Positions 1-8,841 are shown, counted from the stretch's first letter. The stretch is DNA of 17,693 nucleotides from Bacteroidales bacterium (GCA_031264715.1 JAISDP010000195.1:1-17693), one strand, 5' to 3'. A program made the numbers and translations. The notes: generated by a model from the letters alone, not told the origin.

Positions 1-12
1 TCAGGGATGACA

Positions 13-2805
13 TTAGTTAATACGTATCTTTTTCTTCAAATACTTTCCCGTATGCGATTTCTTGCATTGTGCAACAGTTTCGGGTGTTCCCTGGCATACG
101 ATGTTTCCGCCGCCTTTACCGCCTTCGGGTCCGAGGTCGATCACCCAGTCGGCGCATTTGATCACGTCGGGATTATGCTCAATCACCAGTACGCTGTGCC
201 CGTTCTCAATGAGCATGTTGAATGCAGCCAGCAGTTTGCGGATGTCGTGGAAATGGAGACCTGTTGTAGGCTCATCGAAAATGAAAAGCGTAGGCTGTCC
301 GCTATTTTCCTTGGAGATAAATGTCGCCAGCTTGATACGCTGACTCTCGCCGCCGCTCAGCGTGCTCGACGACTGTCCCAGTTTTACATAACCCAAGCCT
401 ACGTCCGACAAGGGTTTCAACTTTTCCACAATTCGCTTTTCAAGCGTTCCCTTCCTGGTTTTGTCAAAAAACTCGATAGCCTCGTCCACCGTCAGCTCCA
501 GTACATCGTAGATATTTTTGTCCCGGTAGGTCACTCCCAGCACTTCTTCCTTGAATTTCTTCCCGTTACAGGCTTCGCATACTAATTTTACGTCGGCCAT
601 GAACTGCATCTCAACGGTGATTTCACCTTCACCCTGGCACTCTTCGCAACGTCCGCCTTCCATATTGAATGAGAAATGCCCCGGTTTCAGGTCGTTATAC
701 TTGGCCTGCGGCTGTTCCGAAAAGAGTTTACGTACCTCGTCGTAGGCTTTGCAGTAAGTCACAGGATTCGATCGCGTCGACCGCCCGATAGGATTTTGGT
801 CGACAAGTTCCACGGATTTGAGTTTGGACAAGTCGCCCGAAATCCTGTCAAACGCACCGGAACGCTCGCCACCCGCATCATTGAGGATTCGTTCGAGTGT
901 TGAAAAGAGAATGTCGCGTACCAGCGTCGACTTGCCTGAACCGCTCACGCCGGTTACCACGCAAAATACATTCAAGGGGAAACGGGCGGTGATATTTTTC
1001 AGGTTATTAGCCCGTGCTCCCGAAATTTCGATATAGTTGTTCCATTTACAGCGTCGTGCAGGGACTGCAATCTGTTCGCGTCCCGTAAGGTAATCGGACG
1101 TAAGGCTGTTGGTTGACTTTACCAGTTCGTCGCACGTACCTTCGAACACTACTTCGCCGCCCAAACGCCCGGCGAGAGGCCCGATATCAATGATCCGGTC
1201 GGAGGCGCGCATCACTTCCTCGTCATGTTCCACCACCAGCACCGTGTTACCCAATACCTGCAACTTTTTCAGTACGCTGATCAGTTGTGCCGTATCGCGG
1301 GGATGAAGCCCTATACTCGGTTCATCCAGGATGTACAGCGATCCCACCAGGCAACTGCCCAGCGAGGTCGCCAGGTTAATACGCTGCGCCTCTCCACCGC
1401 TCAGGGTGGACGAGAGTCGATTGAGCGTGAGGTAACTCAAACCCACCTGCAGGAGATATTCAAGACGGTTGGTGATCTCCGTGAGGATGCGTTGCGCTAT
1501 TTGTCGCTGGTGGTCGTCAAGCGTTATGGTCTTGAACCAGTTGTTCAACTCATTGACGGGCAACAATACAAGTTCGTTAACCGTTTTTCCGTTCACTTTT
1601 ACGTAACTCGACTCCTTGCGCAGGCGGCCGCCCTTACATTCGGGACAGGTGGTTTTTCCGCTGTAACGCGCCGTCATTACACGGCATTGTATCTTATATT
1701 TGTTTTCGTCCAGGTATTTGAAAAAACCGTCGATACCACCCCAGCCGCGTGTGCCGTGCCAAAGAATATTCAGTTGCTTTTCGTTAAGTTCGCTGTACGG
1801 CTTGTGAATCGGAAAGTTGATACGGTCGGCCATGTACAGCAGCTTATCCTTCCATGCGCTCATGCTTTCGCCTTTCCAGCAAGCCACTGCATCCTGGTAT
1901 ATCGACAGGCTTTTGTTGGGAACTACCAAATCCCCGTCGATACCGACGATCTTACCATAGCCTTCGCAATGCGGACAAGCGCCATACGGACTGTTGAAAC
2001 TGAACATGTGCTCATTAGGCTCATCGAACAGTATCCCGTCGCGTTCAAAGCGGTTCGAGAAATCTTTCGTTACCGGTTTTTTACCCGTTACGCGGATGAC
2101 GCAGCGCCCGTCGCCTTCGTTGAATGTCGTTTGCACCGAATCGGCATAGCGGGACAACGATTCCTCGTCATGAGCTACACGGACACGGTCGACTACCAGG
2201 TTGACTTCATCTTCGGATTTGATTTTTGACGGCGCTTTTTCCAGCCGGCAGATTTCGCCATTGATTTCGATGCGGCTGTTACCTTGCGAAATCAGTATTT
2301 CGCGACACATGGCAAAGTTTTCCTTTTGTTGTTCACTGAGCGGCGACAGGATCAGCGCAGTTGTATCGCCGGGTAACGAAAGGATATAATCGACCACGTC
2401 GGTTACCGTGTCTTTCTTCACCGCCTCGCCCGACACAGGCGAACAGGTGATGCCGATACGCGCGAACAGCAGCTTGATATAATCGTATATTTCAGTGGAT
2501 GTGCCAACGGTGGAGCGCGGGTTGCGCGTATTTACCTTTTGTTCGATGGCAATGGCGGGCGGTATGCCGTGGATGAAGTCCACTTCGGGTTTATGGATAC
2601 GTCCCAGGAATTGGCGTGCATATGATGACAGGCTTTCCACATACCGGCGCTGTCCTTCGGCATAGATGGTGTCGTAGGCCAGTGACGACTTTCCCGAGCC
2701 ACTCAAGCCGGTGATCACAATAAACTTGTTGCGAGGAATGGTGACGTCAATGTTTTTCAGGTTATTAACCCTTGCGCCTTTGATAACAATGGTATTATTA
2801 TTCAA
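13..2805 (-). CDS. uvrA: UvrABC excinuclease subunit A
   Basis: UvrA is the damage-recognition ATPase of nucleotide excision repair; as a dimer it loads UvrB at DNA lesions in the cytoplasm. The 930-residue product has the full two-cassette layout. The first Walker A (GLSGSGKSS) is near residues 33-41 and the first ABC signature (LSGGEAQRINLA) near 466. The second Walker A (GVSGSGKST) is near 610 and the second signature (LSGGESQRIKLA) near 808. Cysteine pairs of the zinc modules are visible: CPHC and CPEC in the first half, CEEC and CEAC in the second. The length is usual for the Bacteroidetes form and both ends look complete. The start is 33 bp downstream of the HAD hydrolase stop on the same strand, so the two are probably co-transcribed. 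No LexA-type operator was recognised. Confidence 0.97.
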   Translation of the reverse strand: MNNNTIVIKGARVNNLKNIDVTIPRNKFIVITGLSGSGKSSLAYDTIYAEGQRRYVESLSSYARQFLGRIHKPEVDFIHGIPPAIAIEQKVNTRNPRSTVGTSTEIYDYIKLLFARIGITCSPVSGEAVKKDTVTDVVDYILSLPGDTTALILSPLSEQQKENFAMCREILISQGNSRIEINGEICRLEKAPSKIKSEDEVNLVVDRVRVAHDEESLSRYADSVQTTFNEGDGRCVIRVTGKKPVTKDFSNRFERDGILFDEPNEHMFSFNSPYGACPHCEGYGKIVGIDGDLVVPNKSLSIYQDAVACWKGESMSAWKDKLLYMADRINFPIHKPYSELNEKQLNILWHGTRGWGGIDGFFKYLDENKYKIQCRVMTARYSGKTTCPECKGGRLRKESSYVKVNGKTVNELVLLPVNELNNWFKTITLDDHQRQIAQRILTEITNRLEYLLQVGLSYLTLNRLSSTLSGGEAQRINLATSLGSCLVGSLYILDEPSIGLHPRDTAQLISVLKKLQVLGNTVLVVEHDEEVMRASDRIIDIGPLAGRLGGEVVFEGTCDELVKSTNSLTSDYLTGREQIAVPARRCKWNNYIEISGARANNLKNITARFPLNVFCVVTGVSGSGKSTLVRDILFSTLERILNDAGGERSGAFDRISGDLSKLKSVELVDQNPIGRSTRSNPVTYCKAYDEVRKLFSEQPQAKYNDLKPGHFSFNMEGGRCEECQGEGEITVEMQFMADVKLVCEACNGKKFKEEVLGVTYRDKNIYDVLELTVDEAIEFFDKTRKGTLEKRIVEKLKPLSDVGLGYVKLGQSSSTLSGGESQRIKLATFISKENSGQPTLFIFDEPTTGLHFHDIRKLLAAFNMLIENGHSVLVIEHNPDVIKCADWVIDLGPEGGKGGGNIVCQGTPETVAQCKKSHTGKYLKKKIRIN

Positions 2806-2838
2806 TTTCTGATTTTTTGACAGATAGAATACGGTATT

Positions 2839-3483
2839 CTAAAATATTTCCAAAGAATTTAAAGCTTCTGCCAGATCTTTACATATCCAATCGGCCTGTT
2901 TCAACTGTTCGGCATTGAAACTGGTAGTCAGCGCCAGGCACTGCATCCCGGCGGCTTTGGCTGCCTGCACCCCATTGATGGCATCCTCCACCACCAGGCA
3001 GTTAACAGGTTTCACTCCTACCTTTCCGGCAGCCGTAAGATAAATTTCCGGCGCCGGTTTCTTATGTTCCACTTCCAGCCCGTTGACTGTGGCATCGAAT
3101 GTTGCGGCAGGCAGCCCGATCTCGCGCAGGTTAATTTCCATCTTCATCAGGTCGGCGCTGGTGGCAATGGCTGTCTTGATACCTGCTGCACGGCATTTGG
3201 AGATAAACTCGCGCACACCGGCAAGAGGTTCCAACTGCCCGTGCACAATTTCGCCATAAATAGTGTATGTGCGGAATTTGGCTGTATCAATATCTAACTT
3301 GATACCATATTTTTCGGCGACACCGCCTATATAACGGTTTTCGCCTGCGCCCACGTAAGGAAGGAAATCTTCGGGTTGTACCGTAACGCCCGACTCTTTG
3401 AACATTTGAACTGCCGCAAGGCATATCTGGCGCTCGGTATCCACCAACACGCCATCCATATCGAAAAGGACTGCCTGAATCAT
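2839..3483 (-). CDS. HAD-superfamily sugar-phosphatase / beta-phosphoglucomutase-like hydrolase
   Basis: This 214-residue protein belongs to the HAD superfamily, subfamily I with a helical cap, like beta-phosphoglucomutase and small sugar phosphatases. Motif I is FDMDGVLVDTE, with nucleophile D8 and acid/base D10. Motif II is the threonine/serine of AIATSADLMK. Motif III is the lysine of HKKPAPEIY, and motif IV is VVEDAINGVQAAKAAG with the metal-binding acidic pair. These motifs predict a cytoplasmic Mg-dependent phosphoryl transferase acting on a phosphorylated small molecule. The exact substrate cannot be read from the sequence. It is the first gene of a likely two-gene unit with uvrA, and a -7 box lies about 40 bp upstream of its ATG. 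Confidence 0.9.
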   Translation of the reverse strand: MIQAVLFDMDGVLVDTERQICLAAVQMFKESGVTVQPEDFLPYVGAGENRYIGGVAEKYGIKLDIDTAKFRTYTIYGEIVHGQLEPLAGVREFISKCRAAGIKTAIATSADLMKMEINLREIGLPAATFDATVNGLEVEHKKPAPEIYLTAAGKVGVKPVNCLVVEDAINGVQAAKAAGMQCLALTTSFNAEQLKQADWICKDLAEALNSLEIF

Positions 3484-3520
3484 ATGACTCTACCTGTTTT
3501 TGGTTTTTAATCGGAATTTG

Positions 3521-3528
3521 CAAAGATA
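3521..3528 (-). promoter_or_regulatory. Bacteroidetes -7 promoter box for the HAD-uvrA unit
   Basis: Read on the minus strand this is TATCTTTG, a match to the Bacteroidetes sigma-ABfr -7 consensus TAnnTTTG. It lies about 38 bp upstream of the HAD hydrolase ATG. No convincing -33 TTTG was seen at the usual spacing. Confidence 0.6.
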
Positions 3529-3544
3529 GCAATTAAAGGGATTT

Positions 3545-4033
3545 TCAGACAGTTTTTAAAATTGCCGCGAAAGCTTTAAGACAAGGCATACTTCGCCTAA
3601 CCATAAGTATCGCGGGTGAATTTGCCGTCAGTGAATAAACGAATGCCGTTTTTGTCTTGTAAAGCAAAAAACCTGCCGGAGTCATGGTATACTGCCATAC
3701 GTAATACCCGTTCTCCTCCTGCAGATAAAAGCTGCATATTACGGACATGTTGAGTATCAGCGTAAACATGCCGAGATTAAAATTATCGACGGCAATGGCA
3801 ATAATCATCAGTCCGCAGCCGAGGAGAAACAGCAGCAAGGTTTTTCGGAATCCCGAAGCAAACTCGTACGGATGTTTCCCGAACGGAGTGGGAATGGCGA
3901 CAGCGGACGGGATTTTCGCACTGACGGGAGCAAGCAGCAGGGCTATTGCCGTCAAGACAGCCGGCGCTGTATAAAACTGTCTGTATAAAAGAAGTATGGC
4001 AAAGGGAAACGATACCGCCAGATTTTCAATCAT
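3545..4033 (-). pseudogene. Probable remnant of a multi-pass membrane protein
   Basis: The open frame gives 162 residues with hydrophobic stretches at about 7-17, 20-40, 65-83 and 88-104 that would span the membrane. A PTPFGKHPYEF-type loop sits between the second and third. It resembles an uncharacterised Bacteroidetes membrane-protein family whose members, as far as I recall, are longer at both ends. Two things suggest decay. The same frame stays open upstream of the first ATG into the 3' end of the neighbouring transposase gene, giving membrane-protein-unlike residues. The last 35 residues are also low in hydrophobicity and look out of frame. An intact small membrane protein is possible. 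Function is unknown and the call rests on general character, not on a recognised domain. Confidence 0.45.
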
Positions 4034-4098
4034 GCGAATGGCTGTGCAGCTTCCGGACGGGAAACAGATTTTATGGAAAATTTTTTCAGTCCGGATAA

Positions 4099-4947
4099 TT
4101 ATTTCATGTTTAAAAGACGTTTTAATTCTGCAATTTCCCTATCCTTTTCTTCGAGTGTTTTATCCTTTTCTTCGAGCGCTTTAGCATATTTTTTTTCGGC
4201 TTCCTCTTCTCCCCTCAATTTGGCGGTAAATATCTGGCTACGCTTATGACTGCTTTCGTTCCGCATAAAGTCGTATTCTGCTTTTTCTGCCGGAGACAGC
4301 CGACTGTAATCCAGTATCTCGCGGGCTTTGGGAAGTCCCGGCGCATTAAATCCGGCTTCTATCCTGTCGTTTTTAAAAAAGTAAATCCATTCGTCAAGTT
4401 TGGTCTTGGCCACATCATCGAAATTTTTCACCTTCAATACATAATATTCCGGATACAGGTCGCCGGCCTCAATTTTTCCGAAAATCTCCTGCTGTGTCGG
4501 AGACAGTTCCAGAATATCGCTGTCATGCAGTCCCCTGAAGTCCGTTTTGCCGTGATACACATAATCCACGCCGCGTCCGAGGTCGAAATAGACTATGTTT
4601 ATTGAATATATTTTCCTGATTTTCATGTAGGTGTCGCCCCCAACCATGCGTTCGACAATTGCCTGACTGGTGCCGAACAACATTCGCTGAAAATAGTCGA
4701 TCTCCTCCATAAACTGCAATTCTATCAGGATGATTTCTCCCGCCTCATCCTCCACAACCACATCGACACGGTTGAATTTGTCCGTTGAACTCACCCTGTT
4801 GCCCTCACTCTCCAGAACACTGGTTATCCTGATCCGGCATCCCAGAAGTACGCTCAGAAAACCCTCGACAACATCGAAATTCGCCTTGTCCCGCAACAGT
4901 CGTTTTACCGCCCAGTCAAACGATACTAACGGTCTATCCCTTTTCAT
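4099..4947 (-). CDS. PD-(D/E)XK nuclease family transposase-like protein (Rpn/PDDEXK_2 type)
   Basis: This 282-residue protein fits the PD-(D/E)XK family transposases (PF12784-like; related to the Rpn recombination-promoting nucleases) common in multiple copies in Bacteroidetes. The N-terminus has the family-type FDWAVKRLLRDKANFDVVEGFLS. The nuclease core is E46, then D62 in RVDVVVED, then the E76-L-Q78 pair in IELQ, with a following YFQRMLFGTSQ helix. The C-terminal 40 residues are a charged coiled coil with two identical-type heptads (ALEEKDK, TLEEKDR) encoded by a 21-bp duplication. No terminal inverted repeats or target duplication were seen around it, so mobility as an insertion sequence is not supported. 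Family members act as DNA endonucleases; the role of this copy is unknown. Confidence 0.85.
   Translation of the reverse strand: MKRDRPLVSFDWAVKRLLRDKANFDVVEGFLSVLLGCRIRITSVLESEGNRVSSTDKFNRVDVVVEDEAGEIILIELQFMEEIDYFQRMLFGTSQAIVERMVGGDTYMKIRKIYSINIVYFDLGRGVDYVYHGKTDFRGLHDSDILELSPTQQEIFGKIEAGDLYPEYYVLKVKNFDDVAKTKLDEWIYFFKNDRIEAGFNAPGLPKAREILDYSRLSPAEKAEYDFMRNESSHKRSQIFTAKLRGEEEAEKKYAKALEEKDKTLEEKDREIAELKRLLNMK
4140..4181 (-). repeat. 21-bp tandem duplication coding for EEKD heptads
   Basis: Two near-identical 21-bp units lie head to tail inside the 3' end of the PD-(D/E)XK gene. They differ at few positions and encode the repeated heptad LEEKDKT/LEEKDRE of the C-terminal coiled coil. Heptad expansion and contraction by slippage is the likely origin. 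Confidence 0.8.
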
Positions 4948-5051
4948 CCTTTTTATCTTTTATGCGTTTATAATTTTTTGCAAAACCACCGGATATTTTT
5001 CAAAATCAATTATCACTGTCATGTACCATGCTTCTAAAATTCTTGTCGCTG

Positions 5052-5059
5052 CAAAGGTA
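5052..5059 (-). promoter_or_regulatory. -7 promoter box for the PD-(D/E)XK gene
   Basis: On the minus strand this reads TACCTTTG, matching TAnnTTTG. It is about 105 bp upstream of the ATG at 4947 and forms a divergent promoter pair with the box at 5090-5097. No good -33 TTTG at the standard distance. Confidence 0.45.
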
Positions 5060-5089
5060 GGCAAAGAATTTTAATCTCGTATTATCTAT

Positions 5090-5097
5090 TATCTTTG
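5090..5097 (+). promoter_or_regulatory. -7 promoter box for the TPR histidine kinase
   Basis: TATCTTTG matches the Bacteroidetes -7 consensus TAnnTTTG and ends 21 bp before the kinase ATG, a typical short leader for this phylum. Confidence 0.6.
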
Positions 5098-5118
5098 TAG
5101 CGTTTAATATCATAAGCT

Positions 5119-7014
5119 ATGAAACATCTCGTTTTTTCCTGTTTCATGTTACTGTCGGCGGCAGGCGCTTCCGGGCAGACAAATGCGGATTCGCTGGTGA
5201 ATGTGCTGGAAGCGCAGGAACTGAGCGCCGTCGAGCAATTGGAGCTGTACCTCAAGATATGCCACAGTCATTATAAAGCCTTTGATGCGGAAAAGAATCT
5301 TCGCTATGCCGTGAAAGGACTGTCCCTGGCAGAAAAAGAGAAGGATCACCTGATGATTTCCAAATTCAACGAGTATATCGGCTACGCCTATTCGGACATG
5401 TCGAGTTTTGACACTGCCCTGGTGTATCATGAAAAGGCGCTTGACGCAGCTATGGAATCAAAAAACGCGGAACAACAGGCGGGAGTGTATATCAACATAT
5501 CTGCTGTTTATGCTAATCAGGGGAAATACGTTCCTGCGCTCGAATATGCATTGACGGCGCTGCCGGTCAGCGAAAGGCTGGATGACAAGCAAAAGAATAT
5601 GTCGATTCTGTTTAACATCGGCGCGCTCTATGCCACTTTGTACAATTATGACAGGGCGGTTCATTATTTCAGGCAAGTGCTCGCGCTGGCCGAACAGTCG
5701 GATGGCTTTCGCCTTTATTACAAACGGAATGTATATTATGAACTCGGCAAAATATATAAGGATAAAAAAGAATTTGACGAGGCGTTGGGGTACGCTCAAG
5801 CGTCGTTGGAAGCCAGCCGGTCTGCGGGGCACAAAGTATATGAAGCAATGAATTTGCAGCTTATGGCACAGATCAGCTATAACAGGATGCCGCCGGATTA
5901 TGACCTGGCTTTACAGTATGCGGAAGAAAGCGTGCAGCTCTCCGAAGAAACCGGTTTTCGCGGCGTAATCGTCTCTTCCTGGAACATCATATCTAATGTT
6001 TATCGAGAAAAAAAACGCTTCAAGGAATCTGAGGAATTTTCATTCAGGGCATGGCTGCTCGATTCCCTCAATATCTCTGCCAACATCAATAGTGTTGCAA
6101 CGAATATCCTTTACAATTTGGCCTATACAAATATTTTCTTGGGGAATAAGAATAAATCCGCCTGTTTCCTGCAAAAATACCATTCCGCTATGTTGCAGTA
6201 TAACGACCGGGATTTTCATCAGGCATTGGTGGACATGGAAGTCAAATACGAAACCGAGAAAAAGGAAATGCGTATTGTTGCCCTCGAAAAAGAACGGCAA
6301 CTGTACATCTGGCTCGACGTTGCGGGCGTATTGCTGGCTGTTGCCCTGGGAACGGCATTATGGCAAAAGATGCGGAATGTACGGAAGGAGAAGCAGTTGA
6401 TCTCCAGCCGGTCGGTGCTGGATGGCGAAATGGGCGAGCGTACGCGTCTGGCTCGCGACCTTCACGATCGTCTCGGCGGAAACCTTGCGGCCATCAAGGT
6501 CAGTCTCGCCAACAATGGAATATCCATGCAAAACGTTTACGGCAGGCTGGACGGCTGTATTGAGGAAATACGCCGGGTAGCCCACAACCTGATGCCCGCT
6601 TCCCTGCAGTTTGGGATAAAGGTAGCGTTGCAGGACTTTGCCGCCCAGTTTCCCGGTGTGCATTTTCACTTTTTCGGGAAGGAAAAGCGTATCGGCGAAC
6701 GGATAGAGTTTGTTATTTATTGCTGCGCCAGCGAACTTGTCAACAATTCTATCCGACATTCGGGCGCAAAGTGCATCAACCTGCAATTGATACAGGGCGA
6801 CAAATATGTTACGCTTACCGTTTCGGACGATGGTTGCGGGTTCGACGAAAAAAGAGTAGCAAAGGGCTTCGGGTTGAAGAGTATCCGCGACCGGGTTACC
6901 TCCTGCGGCGGGAACATGGATATTGCCACTGCGACCGGCACAGGAACGGAAATAACTGTTGAAATCAAAACCGAAAATACATGCCAGGGAGATCGCAGGT
7001 TTTATTTTCCGTGA
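5119..7014 (+). CDS. TPR-containing NarL-class sensor histidine kinase (orphaned)
   Basis: The 631-residue protein starts with a signal peptide (about 1-19, hydrophobic core then SAAGASGQ). Next come periplasmic tetratricopeptide-like helical repeats (about 25-370), a coiled stretch, and one membrane span near 395-417 (IWLDVAGVLLAVALGTALW). The cytoplasmic kinase follows. The HisKA_3 box is ARDLHDRLGG with phospho-acceptor H449. The HATPase domain has its N box ELVNNS at 539-544, G1 box DDGCGFD at 570-576 and GFGL at 583-586. All catalytic motifs are intact. In this class the kinase normally phosphorylates a LuxR-type response regulator encoded just downstream. Here only the C-terminal part of such a regulator remains, overlapping the kinase 3' end. 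The last residues after TVEIKTEN are probably altered by the deletion junction. The sensed signal is unknown. Confidence 0.93.
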   Translation: MKHLVFSCFMLLSAAGASGQTNADSLVNVLEAQELSAVEQLELYLKICHSHYKAFDAEKNLRYAVKGLSLAEKEKDHLMISKFNEYIGYAYSDMSSFDTALVYHEKALDAAMESKNAEQQAGVYINISAVYANQGKYVPALEYALTALPVSERLDDKQKNMSILFNIGALYATLYNYDRAVHYFRQVLALAEQSDGFRLYYKRNVYYELGKIYKDKKEFDEALGYAQASLEASRSAGHKVYEAMNLQLMAQISYNRMPPDYDLALQYAEESVQLSEETGFRGVIVSSWNIISNVYREKKRFKESEEFSFRAWLLDSLNISANINSVATNILYNLAYTNIFLGNKNKSACFLQKYHSAMLQYNDRDFHQALVDMEVKYETEKKEMRIVALEKERQLYIWLDVAGVLLAVALGTALWQKMRNVRKEKQLISSRSVLDGEMGERTRLARDLHDRLGGNLAAIKVSLANNGISMQNVYGRLDGCIEEIRRVAHNLMPASLQFGIKVALQDFAAQFPGVHFHFFGKEKRIGERIEFVIYCCASELVNNSIRHSGAKCINLQLIQGDKYVTLTVSDDGCGFDEKRVAKGFGLKSIRDRVTSCGGNMDIATATGTGTEITVEIKTENTCQGDRRFYFP

Positions 7015-7120
7015 CGAAGAAACCGTAAGGACTTACCGGCGAAACCTGCTGATCAAGCTCAATGCGAAAAACACGCCCGAAGCGGTGAAAAAGGGGTATG
7101 AGATGAAACTGATCTGGTAA
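6977..7120 (+). pseudogene. C-terminal remnant of a LuxR/NarL-type response regulator
   Basis: In a frame different from the kinase, the translation reads through AREIAGFIF, DEETVRTYRRNLLIKL and NAKNTPEAVKKGYEMKLIW, then a stop at 7118-7120. This is the second half of a LuxR-type helix-turn-helix: end of the scaffold helix, recognition helix (ETVRTYRRNLLIKL) and the last dimer-forming helix. It is the usual C-terminus of the regulator partnered with TPR kinases in Bacteroidetes. The receiver domain, the linker and the first HTH helices, roughly 160 residues, are missing. An in-frame stop lies just upstream at about 6954 and no start codon precedes the fragment. An internal deletion between the kinase end and the regulator HTH is the simplest reading. 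Confidence 0.8.
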
Positions 7121-7132
7121 GCGGGGGGTTCT

Positions 7133-7600
7133 TTACAGTTCCCTGTTGATATACGAGCTATAGTCCTTGATAATCGGCACATATTGCCCGTCGAACAAAG
7201 GCGATGAAATAATGAAATCGGCTGTAGAGCGCGAGCATGCGGTTACCACATTGTAGAGCGCCGCAATGCGCAACAGTGCCTTCACATCCACATCGTGAGG
7301 CTGCGGCTGCATCGGATCCCAAAAAAAGATCAGCACATCCACATTGCCGTCGCATATCATGGCGCCCATCTGCTGGTCGCCGCCCAACGGACCCGATTTC
7401 AGCCTGGTGACGGACAACGTACGGGTATTGCCGTTTTCTTCCTTTTTACGGTCCAGGGTTTCTTCTACCAGCCGCCCGGTGGTACCGGTGCAAACCAATT
7501 TGTGCTTGACCAGTATTTCCCAGTTCCATTCCACCCACTCAATCAGGTCGATTTTACGATTATCATGCGCCACCAGGGCAATGCGTTTTACTTTATCCAT
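7133..7600 (-). CDS. mgsA: Methylglyoxal synthase
   Basis: MgsA converts dihydroxyacetone phosphate to methylglyoxal and phosphate, a cytoplasmic bypass of lower glycolysis that relieves sugar-phosphate stress. The 155-residue product matches the whole family. It has IALVAHDNRK with D13, the phosphate-binding loop CTGTTGRL, and SGPLGGDQQMGAMI with catalytic D75. It also has DVLIFFWDPMQPQPHDVDVKALLR with H102 and D105, and a STADFIISSP C-terminal signature. Length is usual. It is a single minus-strand gene between convergent kinase remnant and divergent mltG; only 12 bp separate its stop from the regulator-remnant stop. No clear -7 box was found in its 5' region. Confidence 0.96.
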   Translation of the reverse strand: MDKVKRIALVAHDNRKIDLIEWVEWNWEILVKHKLVCTGTTGRLVEETLDRKKEENGNTRTLSVTRLKSGPLGGDQQMGAMICDGNVDVLIFFWDPMQPQPHDVDVKALLRIAALYNVVTACSRSTADFIISSPLFDGQYVPIIKDYSSYINREL

Positions 7601-7726
7601 TCTCGTCGAATTATTATTCTTTCAATTATATGTTACTCTCTAATCTATAACCACCCAAGGGTGTAAATGATTTGTCGGTATAAAACAAATCTCGTGCAAA
7701 AGTCTGTTTTTTTTCGTAAATCTGTA

Positions 7727-7734
7727 TAAATTTG
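7727..7734 (+). promoter_or_regulatory. -7 promoter box for mltG-lpxK
   Basis: TAAATTTG matches TAnnTTTG and lies 26 bp upstream of the mltG ATG at 7761. A T-rich stretch precedes it; no exact -33 TTTG is present at 19-21 bp. Confidence 0.5.
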
Positions 7735-7760
7735 CCGTTAATTTATTGTTAATAGTTATA

Positions 7761-8822
7761 ATGTCAGGACATCAAAAGCGCAGGAAGCACACAGGAAAGA
7801 TCATCGGTATCATTGTATCCGTATTGTTGATCGCGGGGGGAGCGGTCGGTTACCGGTTTTACGAACGCATCAACGGCGTCAGCGTGTCGGTGGTCGATAA
7901 AAACGATCCGTTCCTCTACATACCTTCCAATAGCACATTCAACGACGTTTGTTCGCTTCTTCGGGAAGGCGGCCTGCATGATGTAGAATCGTTCCGCTGG
8001 GTGGCCGGCAAAATGCATTACCCGGACAGGGTGAAAGCCGGACGCTACCGCCTGACGGACGGAATGAGCAATCTCGAACTGGTGCGCATGCTTCGTGCAG
8101 GACGGCAAATTCCCGTGAAAGTGATCTTCAACAACATCCGTCTTAACACACAATTGGCCGGGGCTGTAGCTTCATCCATCGAGGCCGACTCGGCCGGTAT
8201 CATGGCGTTGCTTACCGACAGCGCTTATTTCGCGGAACATTTCAAACTCGCCCCACAATCTGTCCTGTCGCTATTCATCCCCAACACTTACGAGTTTTTC
8301 TGGAATACTTCGGCTAAAGGCTTTGTCGAAAGGATGTCGAAAGAGTACGACCGCTTCTGGACGGAGAACCGCCGGCAAAAGGCCTTCGAAGCCGGCCTCA
8401 CGCCGTTGCAGGTAAGTATCCTGGCTTCGATCATCGAGGAGGAGACCCAAATGAGCAGCGAAAAGCCCGTCATGGCCGGGGTATACATCAACCGGTTGAA
8501 CAGGGGCATGTTGCTGCAGGCCGATCCGACGATCAGGTATGCGGTCGGTGATTTCACCATAAAGCGGGTGCTGAACAGGCACAAGGAGATACAGTCGCCA
8601 TACAATACCTACCAAAATACCGGACTCCCGCCGGGACCGATCTGTATCCCGTCAATTGCTTCCATCGACGCAGTGCTGAATTATGTCAGGCACGATTACC
8701 TGTTTTTCTGCGCTAAGGACGATCTGTCGGGTTACCACAACTTTGCCCGCACACTGGAACAGCATAACAAATATGCCCAGGCGTATCAAAAGGCTTTGAA
8801 TAAACTGAAAATATATAAATAA
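7761..8822 (+). CDS. mltG: Endolytic murein transglycosylase MltG (YceG-like)
   Basis: MltG is a bitopic inner-membrane lytic transglycosylase that cleaves nascent glycan strands and is thought to terminate chain elongation. I chose the ATG at 7761 (MSGHQKRRKH), because the longer frame from 7746 would need a TTG inside the promoter leader. The 353-residue product has a basic N-terminus, one membrane span near 14-32 (IIGIIVSVLLIAGGAVGY), a LysM-like subdomain, and the catalytic YceG domain. The catalytic glutamate is E226 in LASIIEEETQ, followed by KPVMAGVYINRLNRGMLLQADPTIRYA and the conserved SPYNTYQNTGLPPGPICIPS block. It is followed at 51 bp by lpxK on the same strand, a plausible envelope operon. 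Confidence 0.95.
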   Translation: MSGHQKRRKHTGKIIGIIVSVLLIAGGAVGYRFYERINGVSVSVVDKNDPFLYIPSNSTFNDVCSLLREGGLHDVESFRWVAGKMHYPDRVKAGRYRLTDGMSNLELVRMLRAGRQIPVKVIFNNIRLNTQLAGAVASSIEADSAGIMALLTDSAYFAEHFKLAPQSVLSLFIPNTYEFFWNTSAKGFVERMSKEYDRFWTENRRQKAFEAGLTPLQVSILASIIEEETQMSSEKPVMAGVYINRLNRGMLLQADPTIRYAVGDFTIKRVLNRHKEIQSPYNTYQNTGLPPGPICIPSIASIDAVLNYVRHDYLFFCAKDDLSGYHNFARTLEQHNKYAQAYQKALNKLKIYK

Positions 8823-8841
8823 CCGGTTTCGTGCCGGGGGC

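Noticed and set aside
1225..2229. 334-codon plus-strand open frame
   Set aside because: It is antisense to the conserved core of uvrA, and its translation has no recognisable family character.
7746..7760. Upstream TTG start for mltG
   Set aside because: It would place the start right after the -7 box; the ATG at 7761 gives a normal MltG N-terminus.
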